Shown: piece by piece, positions 53,998 through 63,985 of the stretch
Position numbering within the stretch: position 1 is the first letter of the stretch
Layout of the letters: each line of letters starts with the position of its first letter
NCBI RefSeq assembly: GCF_017310505.1
Contig: NZ_CP065957.1
Location: forward strand, 1,488,001 to 1,552,000
From: Methylacidiphilum caldifontis
GTDB taxonomy: Bacteria; Verrucomicrobiota; Verrucomicrobiia; Methylacidiphilales; Methylacidiphilaceae
Direction of reading: 5' to 3'
DNA length: 64,000 nucleotides
Translations under genes and position numbers: made by a program
The notes under the pieces: generated by a model
Databases searched by the model: none
What the model was told of the DNA's origin: nothing
The model's input: only the letters and a program-made list of their open reading frames with translations

Positions 53998-55305
53998 TCA
54001 AATAATCGTGCCATGTGGGACCACTCCATCCTTTGGAATAATAACGATCCCATCCCTGATGTAATAAAAATCCCCATCATAATTTTGAGGTTTGCCTTGG
54101 GGAGAAATTTTTACGTTGTTTCCAATGCGACAATTCTTGTCTATGATTGTTTTTTCAATTGCAGAATGACTCCCTATCCCTATTCTTGGCAAGCCATGGC
54201 CTTCGGCAGCTAGTGCCTGGCTTTCTGTCTCATAATAATCGTTTCCAAGCAGTATAGTATCCATAAGACAGGCTTGAGGTTGAACAATACTTCTTATTCC
54301 TACAAGAGAATGGATAATTTTTGCTCCCGAAACAATGCAACCCTCAGCAATGAGTGAATTTTCGATTGTAGCGTTGAAAATTTTTGAGGGGGGTAGGTAG
54401 CGGGGACGGGTAAATATGGGGAAATGGCTATCATAAAAGTCGAAGTTGGAGTGCAGATCGCAAAGATTGAGGTTGGCTTGGTAAAAAGCCGAGATCGTTC
54501 CGATATCCTCCCAATATCCGGGATAAATATAAGAAAAAACTCGGTGAGATCGAATTAAAGAAGGAATGACATCTTTGCCGAAATCTGGTTCAGAGCCCAT
54601 AAGGGCATTAGCAAGGGTTTTACGATTAAAGACATATATTCCCATGGAAGCGAAGAAAAAGAGCCGATCTTTAGGTAGGTGATAAAGGCTTAAAAAAGGA
54701 TCGTTAATGGCAAATTCCTTAAGGACATCTTTCTCTTTGGGTTTTTCAACGAAAGATACGATCCTTTTTTCTTCATTGACCCTCAAAATACCCAGTGAAG
54801 AAGCCATATCTATGGGAACCGGTGTAATGCCAACGGTTACGTCGGCACAGGTCTCGATGTGTTGTTCAATCATGACCCGGTAATCCATCTTGTAAAGTTG
54901 ATCTCCAGCAAGGATTAATATCATGTCGTGAGGATGGCTTCCAAAATGGATAAGGTTTTGTCTAACCGCGTCAGCTGTTCCCTGATACCAATAAGCTCCT
55001 TTTGGAGTTTGTTGGGCGGCCAGAATTTCGACAAATCCTTGGGAGTAATCGTCAAACCTATAGGTTTGCTGGATGTGTCTATGCAAGGAAGAGCTATTAA
55101 ATTGGGTGAGTATAAATATTCTCCTTAATCCGGAATTAATGGATAAGCTTATTGGAATATCTACAAGCCGATATTTGCCTGCCAAAGGAACGGCGGGTTT
55201 AGCTCTTTCTTTTGTCAATGGGAAAAGCCTTGTCCCTGCTCCCCCTCCAAGAATAACGGTGATGACATCCATTGAAGAAAATGAAAAAAGATGGGATCTA
55301 TTCAT
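53998..55305 (-). CDS. glgC: Glucose-1-phosphate adenylyltransferase
   Basis: Makes ADP-glucose for glycogen synthesis. The 435-residue protein has GGGAGTRLFPLTKERAKPAV, KYRLVDIPISLSIN, GTADAVRQNL, FVEKPKE and a C-terminal left-handed beta helix (SVVSGA-like SLIAEGCIVSGAKI). A later in-frame ATG at 55272 (MDVITVILGG) is the more usual family start and may be the true one; the upstream 11 residues are not conserved. No glgA or glgB gene is in the window. Divergent from glmS across only 43 bases. Confidence 0.95.
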   Translation of the reverse strand: MNRSHLFSFSSMDVITVILGGGAGTRLFPLTKERAKPAVPLAGKYRLVDIPISLSINSGLRRIFILTQFNSSSLHRHIQQTYRFDDYSQGFVEILAAQQTPKGAYWYQGTADAVRQNLIHFGSHPHDMILILAGDQLYKMDYRVMIEQHIETCADVTVGITPVPIDMASSLGILRVNEEKRIVSFVEKPKEKDVLKEFAINDPFLSLYHLPKDRLFFFASMGIYVFNRKTLANALMGSEPDFGKDVIPSLIRSHRVFSYIYPGYWEDIGTISAFYQANLNLCDLHSNFDFYDSHFPIFTRPRYLPPSKIFNATIENSLIAEGCIVSGAKIIHSLVGIRSIVQPQACLMDTILLGNDYYETESQALAAEGHGLPRIGIGSHSAIEKTIIDKNCRIGNNVKISPQGKPQNYDGDFYYIRDGIVIIPKDGVVPHGTII

Positions 55306-55348
55306 AATATTTGATATTTATTTTGATTTTATTTAAAAATAACGCAAT

Positions 55349-57211
55349 ATGTGTGGGATTTTTGCATACTTGGGGAAAAAGGAAGCCCAACCGATTTTGC
55401 TTGATGGGTTGAAACGGTTGGAATATCGAGGCTATGATTCGAGTGGGATTGCCATCGCGGACGGCAAAAGGATAGAAGTGATCAAAAAGAAAGGAAGAAT
55501 TGCCGACCTTGTACAACTTATCGGCCCAAGACAATTTCATGGCCGGTTGGGTATAAGTCATACCCGCTGGGCAACTCACGGTATACCTAGCGATGAAAAT
55601 GCTCACCCACATTTTGATCAATCCCAATGTCTTTCTTTGGTCCATAATGGGGTAATAGAAAATTACCAGCTTTTGAAGCAAAGATTACTCAATTTTGGAC
55701 ATAAGTTTCAATCAGAAACGGATACAGAAGTCCTTGCTCATCTTATAGGCTATTATTATGAGCAGGAAAAAATAGACGATCCCTATCAACGGCTTATTCA
55801 TGCTCTTAAGCGGTCGCTTAAGGAAATCAGTGGAACCTATGGTATAGCTTTAATCCACTCCGACGTTCCTAACCTTCTTTTAGGAGCAAGGCGAGGTAGC
55901 CCCTTGGTTTTAGGCATAGGAAACGACGAGTTTTTTTTAAGCAGTGATGTGACCGCGATTTGTCCTTATGCCCATAGGGTCGTTTACTTAAACGATGGGG
56001 ATCTGGTTGCCATCACTCTGGACACATTCGATATCCAATCCTTGAACCAATCCTTAAACAAATCGAATAATGGGTTTGAAATTAGAGATGTTGATCAATT
56101 GGAAATGACTGCCAGTCTGAAGGGCTTTCCTCACTACATGCTTAAAGAGATCTATGATCAGCCTGAGGCGATCAGAAATGCTTTCCGTGGACGCTTGATT
56201 CATGAAGAAGCAACGGCCAAGCTTGGAGGCCTTAATATGAGCCCACAAGAGCTTCTTAGAATAGAGAGGATTCAAATAATCGGTTGTGGTTCAGCAAGGC
56301 ATGCGGGTATTGTGGGTGAATACCTGATCGAGTCCTTGGCTCATATTCCAGCCGAAGTCGAATTTTCAAGCGAATTTAGGTATAAAAATTCTCCATTGGA
56401 TAGGCACACGGTTGTGTTTGCAGTTAGCCAATCTGGAGAGACCGCTGATACGCTTGCGGCTGTAAAAGAAGCGAAAAGAAAGGGGCTTAAAGTCCTGGGC
56501 ATTTGTAATCGCGTCGGTAGTTCAATAGCTAGGGAGACAGAAGGAGGGGTCTTCATGCATGCAGGACCTGAAATTGCCGTTGCAGCGACAAAATCATTTA
56601 GTTCACAGGTTCTGATATTTTCTCTGCTTGCTTTGCTTTTAGGCCGATTAAGGTATCTTTCTGCTCGGGAAGGACATGAAATTGTTGAAGCGATCGAAGC
56701 GTTACCTGATCAGGTAGCCGAAGTGATCAAGTTAGATTCACAGGTAAAAGAACTTGCAAGAAAATACGTTCAAAGCCGAAGGTTTTTGCTTTTTGGCCGA
56801 CAGTTCCAATACGGGGTTGCCTTGGAAGGAGCACTGAAGATTAAAGAAATCTCTTATTGTTGTGCTGAAGGCAATCCTTCTGCGGAATTGAAACATGGCA
56901 TTATAGCTTTAATTGATAAGTCTACCCCAAGTATTTTTCTTTGCCCAAAAGATGGGGTATATGACAAGAACATAAGCAACATGGAAGAAATCAAAGCCAG
57001 GGGAGGGCCTATCATTGCTATTGCAACTGAAAATGACGACCAGGTTGCTAAGATAGCTGATGAGGTGTTGTATATTCCTAAAGCCCCAGAATATCTTACG
57101 CCAATACTCACCGTTATTCCTCTTCAATTGTTTGCTTATCACTTAGCTATTTTTCTGGGTAGAGATGTGGACAAACCAAGAAATTTGGCTAAAAGTGTAA
57201 CGGTTGAATAG
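55349..57211 (+). CDS. glmS: Glutamine-fructose-6-phosphate aminotransferase (isomerizing)
   Basis: Makes glucosamine-6-phosphate, the first step to peptidoglycan and LPS amino sugars. The 620-residue protein starts MCGIFAYLG with the catalytic Cys2 of the glutaminase domain, then GISHTRWATHG, VHNGVIENY and ETDTEVLAHLI. The isomerase part has two SIS domains with IIGCGSARHAGIVGEYLIE, FAVSQSGETADTLAAVKEA and SYCCAEGNPSAELKHGIIAL, ending KPRNLAKSVTVE as expected. The upstream gap is too short for a glmS ribozyme. It converges with gpsA, two bases apart. Confidence 0.97.
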   Translation: MCGIFAYLGKKEAQPILLDGLKRLEYRGYDSSGIAIADGKRIEVIKKKGRIADLVQLIGPRQFHGRLGISHTRWATHGIPSDENAHPHFDQSQCLSLVHNGVIENYQLLKQRLLNFGHKFQSETDTEVLAHLIGYYYEQEKIDDPYQRLIHALKRSLKEISGTYGIALIHSDVPNLLLGARRGSPLVLGIGNDEFFLSSDVTAICPYAHRVVYLNDGDLVAITLDTFDIQSLNQSLNKSNNGFEIRDVDQLEMTASLKGFPHYMLKEIYDQPEAIRNAFRGRLIHEEATAKLGGLNMSPQELLRIERIQIIGCGSARHAGIVGEYLIESLAHIPAEVEFSSEFRYKNSPLDRHTVVFAVSQSGETADTLAAVKEAKRKGLKVLGICNRVGSSIARETEGGVFMHAGPEIAVAATKSFSSQVLIFSLLALLLGRLRYLSAREGHEIVEAIEALPDQVAEVIKLDSQVKELARKYVQSRRFLLFGRQFQYGVALEGALKIKEISYCCAEGNPSAELKHGIIALIDKSTPSIFLCPKDGVYDKNISNMEEIKARGGPIIAIATENDDQVAKIADEVLYIPKAPEYLTPILTVIPLQLFAYHLAIFLGRDVDKPRNLAKSVTVE

Positions 57212-57213
57212 GA

Positions 57214-58101
57214 TTAATCCTCTTCACCGACCTGTCGTTCTAAAAGATCCAATACCGATTCATGAATTTTTTTGTTCTCATAGAGTATTCTATAAATTTC
57301 ATCAGCGATGGGTTTTTTCTGTTTTGAAAAAAGGAAGCTTCGTTGGACAGAAAGAGTTGTGGGTAAGCCTTCTATGACAGAAGATTCTAAGGCGGTTGCT
57401 TCATTCAGAGGAATACCGGAGGCAAGCCTTGTCCCCAACCTAAAATTCCTGCTTTTCATACTGCTTGCAGTAAGCAACAGGTCTCCTACCCCACTGAGGC
57501 CAAAAAAGGTTTCGGCTTTTCCGCCTGCAGCTATTCCCAGTCTTGTCATTTCAGACAATGAGCGAGTCAGAAGAGAAGCATGGGCATTTTCTCCAAGCTT
57601 TAATCCATAGCAAAGCCCCCCGGCAATAGCATAAATATTTTTTAGGGCTCCTCCTAGCTCTACACCGATGAGATCGGTTGATCGATAAACTCGAAATCGC
57701 TTAGAATGAAAAATATTTTGGAAAAATTTCCCTAGGTTTTCTTCTTCTGCTGCAACGACAGAGGCAGCAGGAAGACCTGCAGAGATTTCTTCAGAAAAAT
57801 TTGGACCGGAGAGTGCCCCAACCTTTGCATTCTTCCAAATATCCTTGATTATTTCTGTGACCCTTTTGCCAGTACTGACCTCTAATCCCTTGCTCAAGCT
57901 TATTACTGGGCATTGAGGATGGGGAAAATGGGAAAGAGTTTCTCGGACATGTTGAACGGGTATAACCACACACAGGCAGTCTAGTTTCTCTTTCCAATCA
58001 GTGTCAGTATGGTGGAAACTGAGCGGTTTGAAATGGTTTTCTTCAAGAAGTTTTTTGATTGTTTTACCCCATCGACCTTGGCCAAGAATGCCGATTTTCA
58101 T
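57214..58101 (-). CDS. gpsA: Glycerol-3-phosphate dehydrogenase (NAD(P)+)
   Basis: Reduces dihydroxyacetone phosphate to glycerol 3-phosphate for phospholipids. The 295-residue protein has the dinucleotide-binding start GILGQGRWGKTI, the substrate site SLSKGLEVSTGKRVTEII, GPNFSEEISAGLP, GVELGGALKNIYAIAGG with catalytic Lys, and NFRLGTRLASG. It is shorter than the usual 330 or so. It overlaps plsY by four bases, which fits shared regulation of acyl-glycerol phosphate supply. Confidence 0.93.
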   Translation of the reverse strand: MKIGILGQGRWGKTIKKLLEENHFKPLSFHHTDTDWKEKLDCLCVVIPVQHVRETLSHFPHPQCPVISLSKGLEVSTGKRVTEIIKDIWKNAKVGALSGPNFSEEISAGLPAASVVAAEEENLGKFFQNIFHSKRFRVYRSTDLIGVELGGALKNIYAIAGGLCYGLKLGENAHASLLTRSLSEMTRLGIAAGGKAETFFGLSGVGDLLLTASSMKSRNFRLGTRLASGIPLNEATALESSVIEGLPTTLSVQRSFLFSKQKKPIADEIYRILYENKKIHESVLDLLERQVGEED

Positions 58102-58739
58102 TTATTTTGTTTTGAAAATTTCAATTTTGGTTCTGTTCCATTTAAAATTCTTTTGATATTGGATCGATGCCTCCAGAGCGCCAAACAAGAGGCCGCAATA
58201 GAGAAAAAGAAAAAGAGCGGGCTGTTAGGATAAAGCAAAAAGCTAAAGAGAGGAAATAACAAGGCAACACAGATAGAGCTAATGGAAACGATGCGAGTTA
58301 AAAAAAATACCGATAACCACACAATGACAAGAAAAAAGAACACCTTAGGCATGAGAGCAGCGAGTACTCCTGCAGAAGTGGCAATACCTTTGCCTCCTTT
58401 TCCTTTAAGCCAAGGGGTATAATTATGGCCGAAAATGGCAAAAAGACCGCAAAGCAGAGCAAAAAGATCAACTGAGGTTGAATTAAGACTAAACCGAAGC
58501 CAAATGACAAGAAAAACAGGTAGGAAACCTTTTAAGAAATCCAGTACAAGGACAACGAGAGCCCATTTCCATCCTAGTATTCTTCCCACATTGGTAGCCC
58601 CAATGTTTTTACTGCCAAGCTGCCGGATGTCTACTCCCTTGGCTTGACCGATCAAAAATCCAAAGGGAATAGAACCCAACAAGAAAGAAAAAAGAATACC
58701 ACCCAAGAGAAAAAAGGGCGAAATAAGAATAGCTTCCAT
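58098..58739 (-). CDS. plsY: Glycerol-3-phosphate acyltransferase PlsY
   Basis: Transfers an acyl group from acyl-phosphate to glycerol 3-phosphate, starting phosphatidic acid synthesis. The 213-residue membrane protein has the three family motifs: GSIPFGFLIGQ, GSKNIGATNVGRILGWK and KGKGGKGIATSAGVL. Several transmembrane segments follow. It overlaps gpsA (58098-58101) and is 67 bases after aroC on the minus strand. Confidence 0.94.
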   Translation of the reverse strand: MEAILISPFFLLGGILFSFLLGSIPFGFLIGQAKGVDIRQLGSKNIGATNVGRILGWKWALVVLVLDFLKGFLPVFLVIWLRFSLNSTSVDLFALLCGLFAIFGHNYTPWLKGKGGKGIATSAGVLAALMPKVFFFLVIVWLSVFFLTRIVSISSICVALLFPLFSFLLYPNSPLFFFFSIAASCLALWRHRSNIKRILNGTEPKLKFSKQNK

Positions 58740-58806
58740 AGCTTTATTGAAATTGGGAACCGATTGTTCAATTGAGTTAAATCATATAATCAACAGGGAT
58801 TATTTT

Positions 58807-59904
58807 TTAAAAACTCTTAGCGGTTAAGTCTAATGCTTTCTGTCTTAAGGCATGGTCAGCCAGAACAAGCTTTGTCATGGCTTCGACTATAGGTACAGCT
58901 CGAGGAAGCACACAAGGATCATGTCTACCTCTAGCCCGTAAGATGACTTCTTCCCCTGTTACGGTCACTGTCTGTTGTTCACGAGCAAGCGTTGCCACAG
59001 GTTTAAAGGCTACACGAAAATAAAGATTTTCCCCGTTACTTATCCCTCCCTGGACACCCCCGCTCCAATTTGTTCTCGTTCTTACCTTGTTGCCTTCCAT
59101 GTAAAAGGGATCGTTATGTTCTGATCCTTTCATTCGAGCTGCCCGAAACCCCGAGCCGATTTCAAATCCTTTAGAAGCGGGCAAACTCAACATCGCCTTT
59201 GCAAGATCAGCTTCGAGTTTATCAAAAACAGGCTCACCCAGCCCTGTTGGCATTCCTCTCACTACGCATTCAATCACCCCCCCTACACTATCTCCTTCTC
59301 TTTGTGCTGTTTCGATTTCTTTCAAAACCTGTTCAAGATTGCTTGCGTCGGGCCACCGTAGGATATTCGACTCGATACTCTCTTTACTGACCGTGTTAGG
59401 ATCACACATGGCCTTTAGCCCGTGTACTTCAGAAACCCAACTGATTACTTCTAATGAAGGATAAATCGTATGAAGAACTTTGCCAGCAACCGCTCCTCCT
59501 GCAACTCTGCCAATAGTTTCCCTTGCTGAGGCTCTGCCCCCACCCTGCCAATTACGTATTCCATATTTGAGTTGATAAGTGAAATCAGCATGGGAGGGCC
59601 TGTAAATATATTCCATCTCTGCATAAGCTTCAGGACGTGCATCTTCATTTTTAACCCAAATCATTATGGGAGTTCCCAGAGTCATTCCATTAAATGTTCC
59701 AGAAAGGATGGCCGCTATGTCTTTTTCTTTCCTTTGTGTCGTGATTTTGCTTTGACCTGGTCGTCTGCGATCAAGCTCCTTTTGGATATCTTCTTCGGTC
59801 AAAGGAATTCTTGAAGGACAACCGTCAACAACTACTCCTACCCCTTTGCCATGGGATTCTCCCCAGGTCGTTATACGGAATAAATGTCCAAAAGTATTGG
59901 GCAT
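58807..59904 (-). CDS. aroC: Chorismate synthase
   Basis: Converts EPSP to chorismate with reduced FMN. The 365-residue protein begins [20 protein letters not shown] and has [57 protein letters not shown] and [16 protein letters not shown], the family signatures. Length is normal. It is divergent from aroK, which encodes an earlier step in the same pathway. Confidence 0.97.
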   Translation of the reverse strand: MPNTFGHLFRITTWGESHGKGVGVVVDGCPSRIPLTEEDIQKELDRRRPGQSKITTQRKEKDIAAILSGTFNGMTLGTPIMIWVKNEDARPEAYAEMEYIYRPSHADFTYQLKYGIRNWQGGGRASARETIGRVAGGAVAGKVLHTIYPSLEVISWVSEVHGLKAMCDPNTVSKESIESNILRWPDASNLEQVLKEIETAQREGDSVGGVIECVVRGMPTGLGEPVFDKLEADLAKAMLSLPASKGFEIGSGFRAARMKGSEHNDPFYMEGNKVRTRTNWSGGVQGGISNGENLYFRVAFKPVATLAREQQTVTVTGEEVILRARGRHDPCVLPRAVPIVEAMTKLVLADHALRQKALDLTAKSF

Positions 59905-60255
59905 ATGATCTTCTGTTTGTTTAAAAAGAAATCTCTACGTTCTTTTTTCCCTAGATCTAAAAAAAGGATGTCACCGAGTCCATAAAAATAATTTAACTAT
60001 TCTCTGAACAATAAGATAGGGATAGAGCTGTAATCAAAGAAAAAGATTATTCATTTGTAATATTTCATGGGTAAAGATCTTAACGAAATATACCTCTAGT
60101 TTATGAGCAGAAAGCCAAAGATGGATATGATGAAACTCCCTTTGCTTTAACCCATAAGCGGTGCAGAAACACGAAAAAGACGAGGATTTCTCTCTATACT
60201 TTTTCTTTTTCTTTGTTTAGAGAGGGTTATACTTAGAATGAAATAATTTCTCTGT
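59905..60255. other. Divergent control region between aroC and aroK
   Basis: These 351 bases contain no gene. Two identical TATACT hexamers stand at 60195-60200 and 60228-60233; the second ends 22 bases before the aroK ATG and is its likely -10, although no strong -35 lies at the right distance. The middle is AT-rich. No palindromic operator is obvious. Confidence 0.5.
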
Positions 60256-60783
60256 ATGCCAAGGCATATTGTACTGGTGGGAATGATGGGAGCGGGGAAA
60301 ACAAGTGTGGGTTTATGGCTGGCTAAAGCCAAAGCGATCCCTCTCTATGATCTGGATCAGTTGATCGAGGAAAAAGAGGGCAAAACTATACCTCAAATTT
60401 TTGCAACTGAAGGGGTAGAATATTTTAGAGAGAAAGAGATGGAGCTAGTAAACCAGATTGTCTCCTTCCCTCCTGGAGTAGTAGCTACAGGTGGGGGAAC
60501 CCTAATCAATCCGTTAAACTTTATGCTTTTAAAGCGTCATGGGCGACTGTTTTATCTTCAAGCCTCGTTGGATCTTTTGTGGGTTAGGTTAAAAGACAAA
60601 ACAGATAGGCCTCTTCTTTTGGGTAAGGAACCCAAAATTACCCTCGAAAGATTGTTGAAAGAAAGGGAATCCCTCTATAAAGCTGCAGATATTGAAATTG
60701 CGGTTGAAGGTAAAACGGTTGAACAGCTTGGAGAACTTTTATGGAACTATTGGGAAAAAATGGAAAAGACAAATCTTTCCTAA
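60256..60783 (+). CDS. aroK: Shikimate kinase
   Basis: Phosphorylates shikimate. The 175-residue protein starts [20 protein letters not shown] (Walker A), then [19 protein letters not shown] with the shikimate-binding Asp, [15 protein letters not shown] (Walker B-like glycine loop) and the lid TDRPLL. Size is typical. Its 3' end overlaps the start of proC by 43 bases in another frame, so translation is coupled or proC starts later. Confidence 0.95.
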   Translation: MPRHIVLVGMMGAGKTSVGLWLAKAKAIPLYDLDQLIEEKEGKTIPQIFATEGVEYFREKEMELVNQIVSFPPGVVATGGGTLINPLNFMLLKRHGRLFYLQASLDLLWVRLKDKTDRPLLLGKEPKITLERLLKERESLYKAADIEIAVEGKTVEQLGELLWNYWEKMEKTNLS

Positions 60784-61610
60784 AAAGTTTGCGTGTTGGA
60801 TTTATTGGTCCTGGTAAAATGGCAAGGGCTCTTTTAAGCGGTCTTGCATTAAGGAATGAAAGAAAATGGCTTTGCAATACAATATGGGTTTCAGGTCGTT
60901 CCAAAGAGAGTCTTGAGTCCTTTGCAAGGTTTTTTGAGCAAGAAAAAGTCCAGCTCACTTTGGATAATGTGGAACTGGTCAAAAATACAGATCTGATTTT
61001 TTTATGCGTAAAGCCTTTTCAGGCAGAAACTGTCCTAAGACAGATAGAATCAGTGGGTCTTGACAAATGGATTATCTCTGTTGTAGCTGGACTGTCTATA
61101 AAAAAAATAAAACACATTTTGCCCCATTGCCTGATTGTTCGAACCATGCCCAACCTTGCCTGTCAAATTGGCAAGGGGATTGTTCCCTTTGCTATAGAAG
61201 AAGAGACTCAGAAAAACAAACAGTTGGTCAGTCTCATTCATTTAGCACTCTTACCTCTGGGCCAACCTATTGCTATCAGTGAGGAGCTGATGTCAGCGGT
61301 TACCGTGTTAACGGGCTGCGGCCCTGCTTACATCTGCATGCTCATGATCGGGCTCATCGAGAAAGCTAAAGCCTTTGGGTTTGCTGAAGTCGAGGCTGAA
61401 CAGTTAATCGAAGATATGGTTCTTGGTACGATTTTATTGCTCAAAGAAACAAAAAAAACCCCTTATAAACTCCTTTCAGAAGTCAAAACACCTCATGGAA
61501 TAACTGAAGCAGCTTACCAGCTAATGGTACGTAAAGGTTGGGAAGATATTTTGATAGAAGCGATAGAAACGGCCAACAAAAAAGCCGAAGAGCTGGAATC
61601 CCGTCTTTAA
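60741..61610 (+). CDS. proC: Pyrroline-5-carboxylate reductase
   Basis: Last step of proline synthesis. The 289-residue protein has the NADPH-binding motif [17 protein letters not shown] (about residues 18-34), [27 protein letters not shown] and [12 protein letters not shown], and the C-terminal [13 protein letters not shown]. The ATG at 60741 has GGAG just upstream and gives 15 extra residues ahead of the Rossmann fold; a TTG near 60787 would remove the overlap with aroK but lacks a good ribosome site. Operon with aroK and the two genes after it. Confidence 0.94.
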   Translation: MELLGKNGKDKSFLKSLRVGFIGPGKMARALLSGLALRNERKWLCNTIWVSGRSKESLESFARFFEQEKVQLTLDNVELVKNTDLIFLCVKPFQAETVLRQIESVGLDKWIISVVAGLSIKKIKHILPHCLIVRTMPNLACQIGKGIVPFAIEEETQKNKQLVSLIHLALLPLGQPIAISEELMSAVTVLTGCGPAYICMLMIGLIEKAKAFGFAEVEAEQLIEDMVLGTILLLKETKKTPYKLLSEVKTPHGITEAAYQLMVRKGWEDILIEAIETANKKAEELESRL

Positions 61611-61622
61611 AAGCTAAAAGCT

Positions 61623-62285
61623 ATGAGCCTGACCTTTTTTCCCATTAACAAACAAATGTATGATTATGCTGTTTGTCACCGCAGCCATCACTCCGATCCA
61701 GTAATGGTTGAATTGAGAAAAGAAACGCTTGCTTTAGGAGAGATTGCCGAAATGGCTATACCTCCGGAAGAAGAAAGTTTTCTATCGATTATTGTTGCAG
61801 CTTCTAGGGTAGAAAAAGCGATAGAAGTAGGCACTTTTACGGGCATAGGAGCCATGGCTATAGCTAGAGCCTTGCCGGTAACGGGCAAGCTTCTTTGTTG
61901 CGAAATCAATCCTCAATGGATCTCCATTGCTTCTAAATATTGGGCAAAAGCGGGTTTGGAAAGCAAAATTGAAGTCCGTATTGGTCCTGCATTAGAGACA
62001 ATAAAATATCTGAAGGAAGATCGCTTTTTTGACTTTGCTTTTATTGATGCGGATAAACAGAATTATGAAAATTATTATGAGTTGTTATTACCTAGGATCA
62101 GACCAAATGGACTTATTGTTTTTGACAACATGCTGTGGAAGGGTAAGGTAGTCTGTCCTGATATCACTGATAAAGACTCTGTTGTTTTAAGTCGATTGAA
62201 TGAGAAGTTAAAAGATGATCCAAGGGTTGAATCCGTACTTATCCCCATGGCCGATGGAGTCGTCATAGCAAGGAAGAAAGGATAA
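61623..62285 (+). CDS. Class I SAM-dependent O-methyltransferase
   Basis: The 220-residue protein fits the caffeoyl-CoA/catechol O-methyltransferase family (Methyltransf_3): motif I AIEVGTFTGIGAMAIARAL, CCEINPQWISIA, FDFAFIDADKQNYENYYELL with metal-binding Asp residues and VFDNMLWKGKVV. It uses a divalent cation and should methylate a catechol-like or flavonoid-like hydroxyl; the real substrate in this organism is unknown. It is 12 bases after proC and joins directly to the thioredoxin-like gene. Confidence 0.92.
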   Translation: MSLTFFPINKQMYDYAVCHRSHHSDPVMVELRKETLALGEIAEMAIPPEEESFLSIIVAASRVEKAIEVGTFTGIGAMAIARALPVTGKLLCCEINPQWISIASKYWAKAGLESKIEVRIGPALETIKYLKEDRFFDFAFIDADKQNYENYYELLLPRIRPNGLIVFDNMLWKGKVVCPDITDKDSVVLSRLNEKLKDDPRVESVLIPMADGVVIARKKG

Positions 62286-63101
62286 ATGGTTATGATTTTC
62301 GATGTTAGCGATTTCCAGAAAGAAGTTATTGAAAGAAGTCAAATCAAGCCTGTTGTTGTCGATTTTTGGGCTGCTTGGTGTGGGCCTTGCCGTATGCTCT
62401 CGCCCATCCTTGAAGAGTTGGCTGAACAAGCAAAAGACAGGTGGGATTTAGCAAAATTGAATGTTGATGAATTGAATGAAGTGGCCATAGAATGTGGGGT
62501 GAGTGGGATTCCAGATGTAAGAATTTTTATTTCAGGCAAAGAAAAAGATCGTTTTATTGGCCTACAACCCAAAATAGCTATACAGAACTGGCTTGAAAAA
62601 AACCTTGGAGAAGGCACAAAAAAAGCAAAATGGCAAGATTCGATCGAACTGTTTCAACAGGGAAAGTTTCATGAATCTTATGTGGCTTTTGAAAAAGCCA
62701 AGGATAAACCTGAGGATGCTCAAGATAGCTTGACATGTGCTCGGTTAGTACTCTTGGCTAATCCTCAAAAGGCATTGGAAATGCTGGATTCTTCTGACCG
62801 ATTGGAAGATCCTGAGCTTTTTGATGCGATATCGTTTTTAGCCCGTTTATTGCTTGGAAAAGAAATTGAAAATTGGGCGGATGAGAAGCAAAAAAAAGAT
62901 TTTATGGAAGGGATAGAGGCTCTTAAGTCAATGGATGTAGAAAAAGCACTTTCTCAATGGATAAGTCTTCTTCATCAAAATAAAAATGTGGGCCAAGGGT
63001 TGGTTTTGAAAGCTGTTCGTAGTTTATTCTATTATCTTGGGCACAGACATCCTCTTTCTCTTAAATATAGTCGCCCTTTTTCTACGGCCATAAATATCTA
63101 G
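62286..63101 (+). CDS. Thioredoxin-TPR protein (CnoX/YbbN-like)
   Basis: The 271-residue protein has an N-terminal thioredoxin domain with an intact active site WCGPC (about residues 34-38), followed by VNVDELNEVAIECGVSGIPD-like substrate loop with cis-Pro. From about residue 115 a helical TPR-like region follows (ELFQQGKFHESYVAFEKAK). This is the plan of CnoX (YbbN), a holdase that passes chlorine-damaged proteins to GroEL; E. coli CnoX has lost the classic CxxC, while this one retains CGPC, so it may be a true reductase. First base follows the stop of the preceding gene. Confidence 0.88.
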   Translation: MVMIFDVSDFQKEVIERSQIKPVVVDFWAAWCGPCRMLSPILEELAEQAKDRWDLAKLNVDELNEVAIECGVSGIPDVRIFISGKEKDRFIGLQPKIAIQNWLEKNLGEGTKKAKWQDSIELFQQGKFHESYVAFEKAKDKPEDAQDSLTCARLVLLANPQKALEMLDSSDRLEDPELFDAISFLARLLLGKEIENWADEKQKKDFMEGIEALKSMDVEKALSQWISLLHQNKNVGQGLVLKAVRSLFYYLGHRHPLSLKYSRPFSTAINI

Positions 63102-63112
63102 TCGTTGTTGGT

Positions 63113-63985
63113 TTAATCCACAGGTTCAACATGCACAACAACATCGGTTATTTTTACTGAGTCTGCAGAACATAGCTTCTCTTTAACCTTGTGTCCAATA
63201 GTATGTCCCTCCCTGACAGTGATGGAGCCTGAAACAACTACATGAATGTCCATCAGTAAACCTTGTCCACTTTTGCGAATACGACATTTTTCTATATTGA
63301 TTACTCCTGGGACTTCTTTCGCAAGGTTCCTTATTTGGAGTTCAATGTTTTTAGGTGGAGCTGTGTCCATGATTTCTAAAAATGAGGGATGTAAAAGTTG
63401 AATGCTATTCCAAAGAATGATTGCTCCGGATACAAGGGCGGCTAAAGCATCTGCCAGTTTCCAGCCCGTAATCAAGGCAACGAGAATTCCCAAAAAGGCG
63501 GCTAGAGAAGAAAAAGCATCATAGCGATGATGCCAGGAATTGGTAAGTAATACAAGGCTGTCTGTTTTCTTTGCCAGTTTTCTAAATATTCTGAAAAAAA
63601 ATTCCTTGCTGATAATAACCAACACCAAAATCGGTAGAGTATAGACCGATGGCAGTGCTGAAGGCTGCCAGAGGCTTTTAATCGCCTCATAGGATACAAA
63701 AAACGTCAAAAAAATCAAAAGAGTAGAAATAATCAAAGCCGAAATCGGATCAGCCTTCCCATGACCGAAAGGATGATTGAAATCAGGTGGCATTTGCGAT
63801 ATCTTGATCCCTAGCCATACAAGAATAGATGACCCTATGTCGGCAACAGATTCTATGCCGTCGGCTATTAAAGCTGAAGAATGGCCGATTAAACCTACAG
63901 AAATTTTAGTTGCAGCGAAAATAAAATTTAAGAGTAGGCTTAGAAGAATATAGCGAAAAATTCTTTGATCTAGGGAAGAGCTCAT
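63113..63985 (-). CDS. Cation diffusion facilitator transporter
   Basis: The 290-residue protein is a six-helix CDF exporter (FieF/ZitB type) for divalent metals driven by proton antiport. Metal-site residues are visible: SALIADGIESVADIGSS in helix II, NHPFGHGKAD in the loop, and NSWHHRYDAFSS in helix V, the HxxxD site (here H-H-R-Y-D). The C-terminal cytoplasmic domain (about residues 205-290) has EVPGVINIEKCRIRKSGQGL and a final DVVVHVEP, as usual. Converges with the thioredoxin-TPR gene. Metal specificity is open. The gene is complete, with its ATG 15 bases from the window end. Confidence 0.94.
   Translation of the reverse strand: MSSSLDQRIFRYILLSLLLNFIFAATKISVGLIGHSSALIADGIESVADIGSSILVWLGIKISQMPPDFNHPFGHGKADPISALIISTLLIFLTFFVSYEAIKSLWQPSALPSVYTLPILVLVIISKEFFFRIFRKLAKKTDSLVLLTNSWHHRYDAFSSLAAFLGILVALITGWKLADALAALVSGAIILWNSIQLLHPSFLEIMDTAPPKNIELQIRNLAKEVPGVINIEKCRIRKSGQGLLMDIHVVVSGSITVREGHTIGHKVKEKLCSADSVKITDVVVHVEPVD

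Noticed and set aside
55306-55348. glmS ribozyme or riboswitch upstream of glmS
   Set aside because: Only 43 bases separate glmS from divergent glgC, far too short for the ribozyme, and no matching core is visible.
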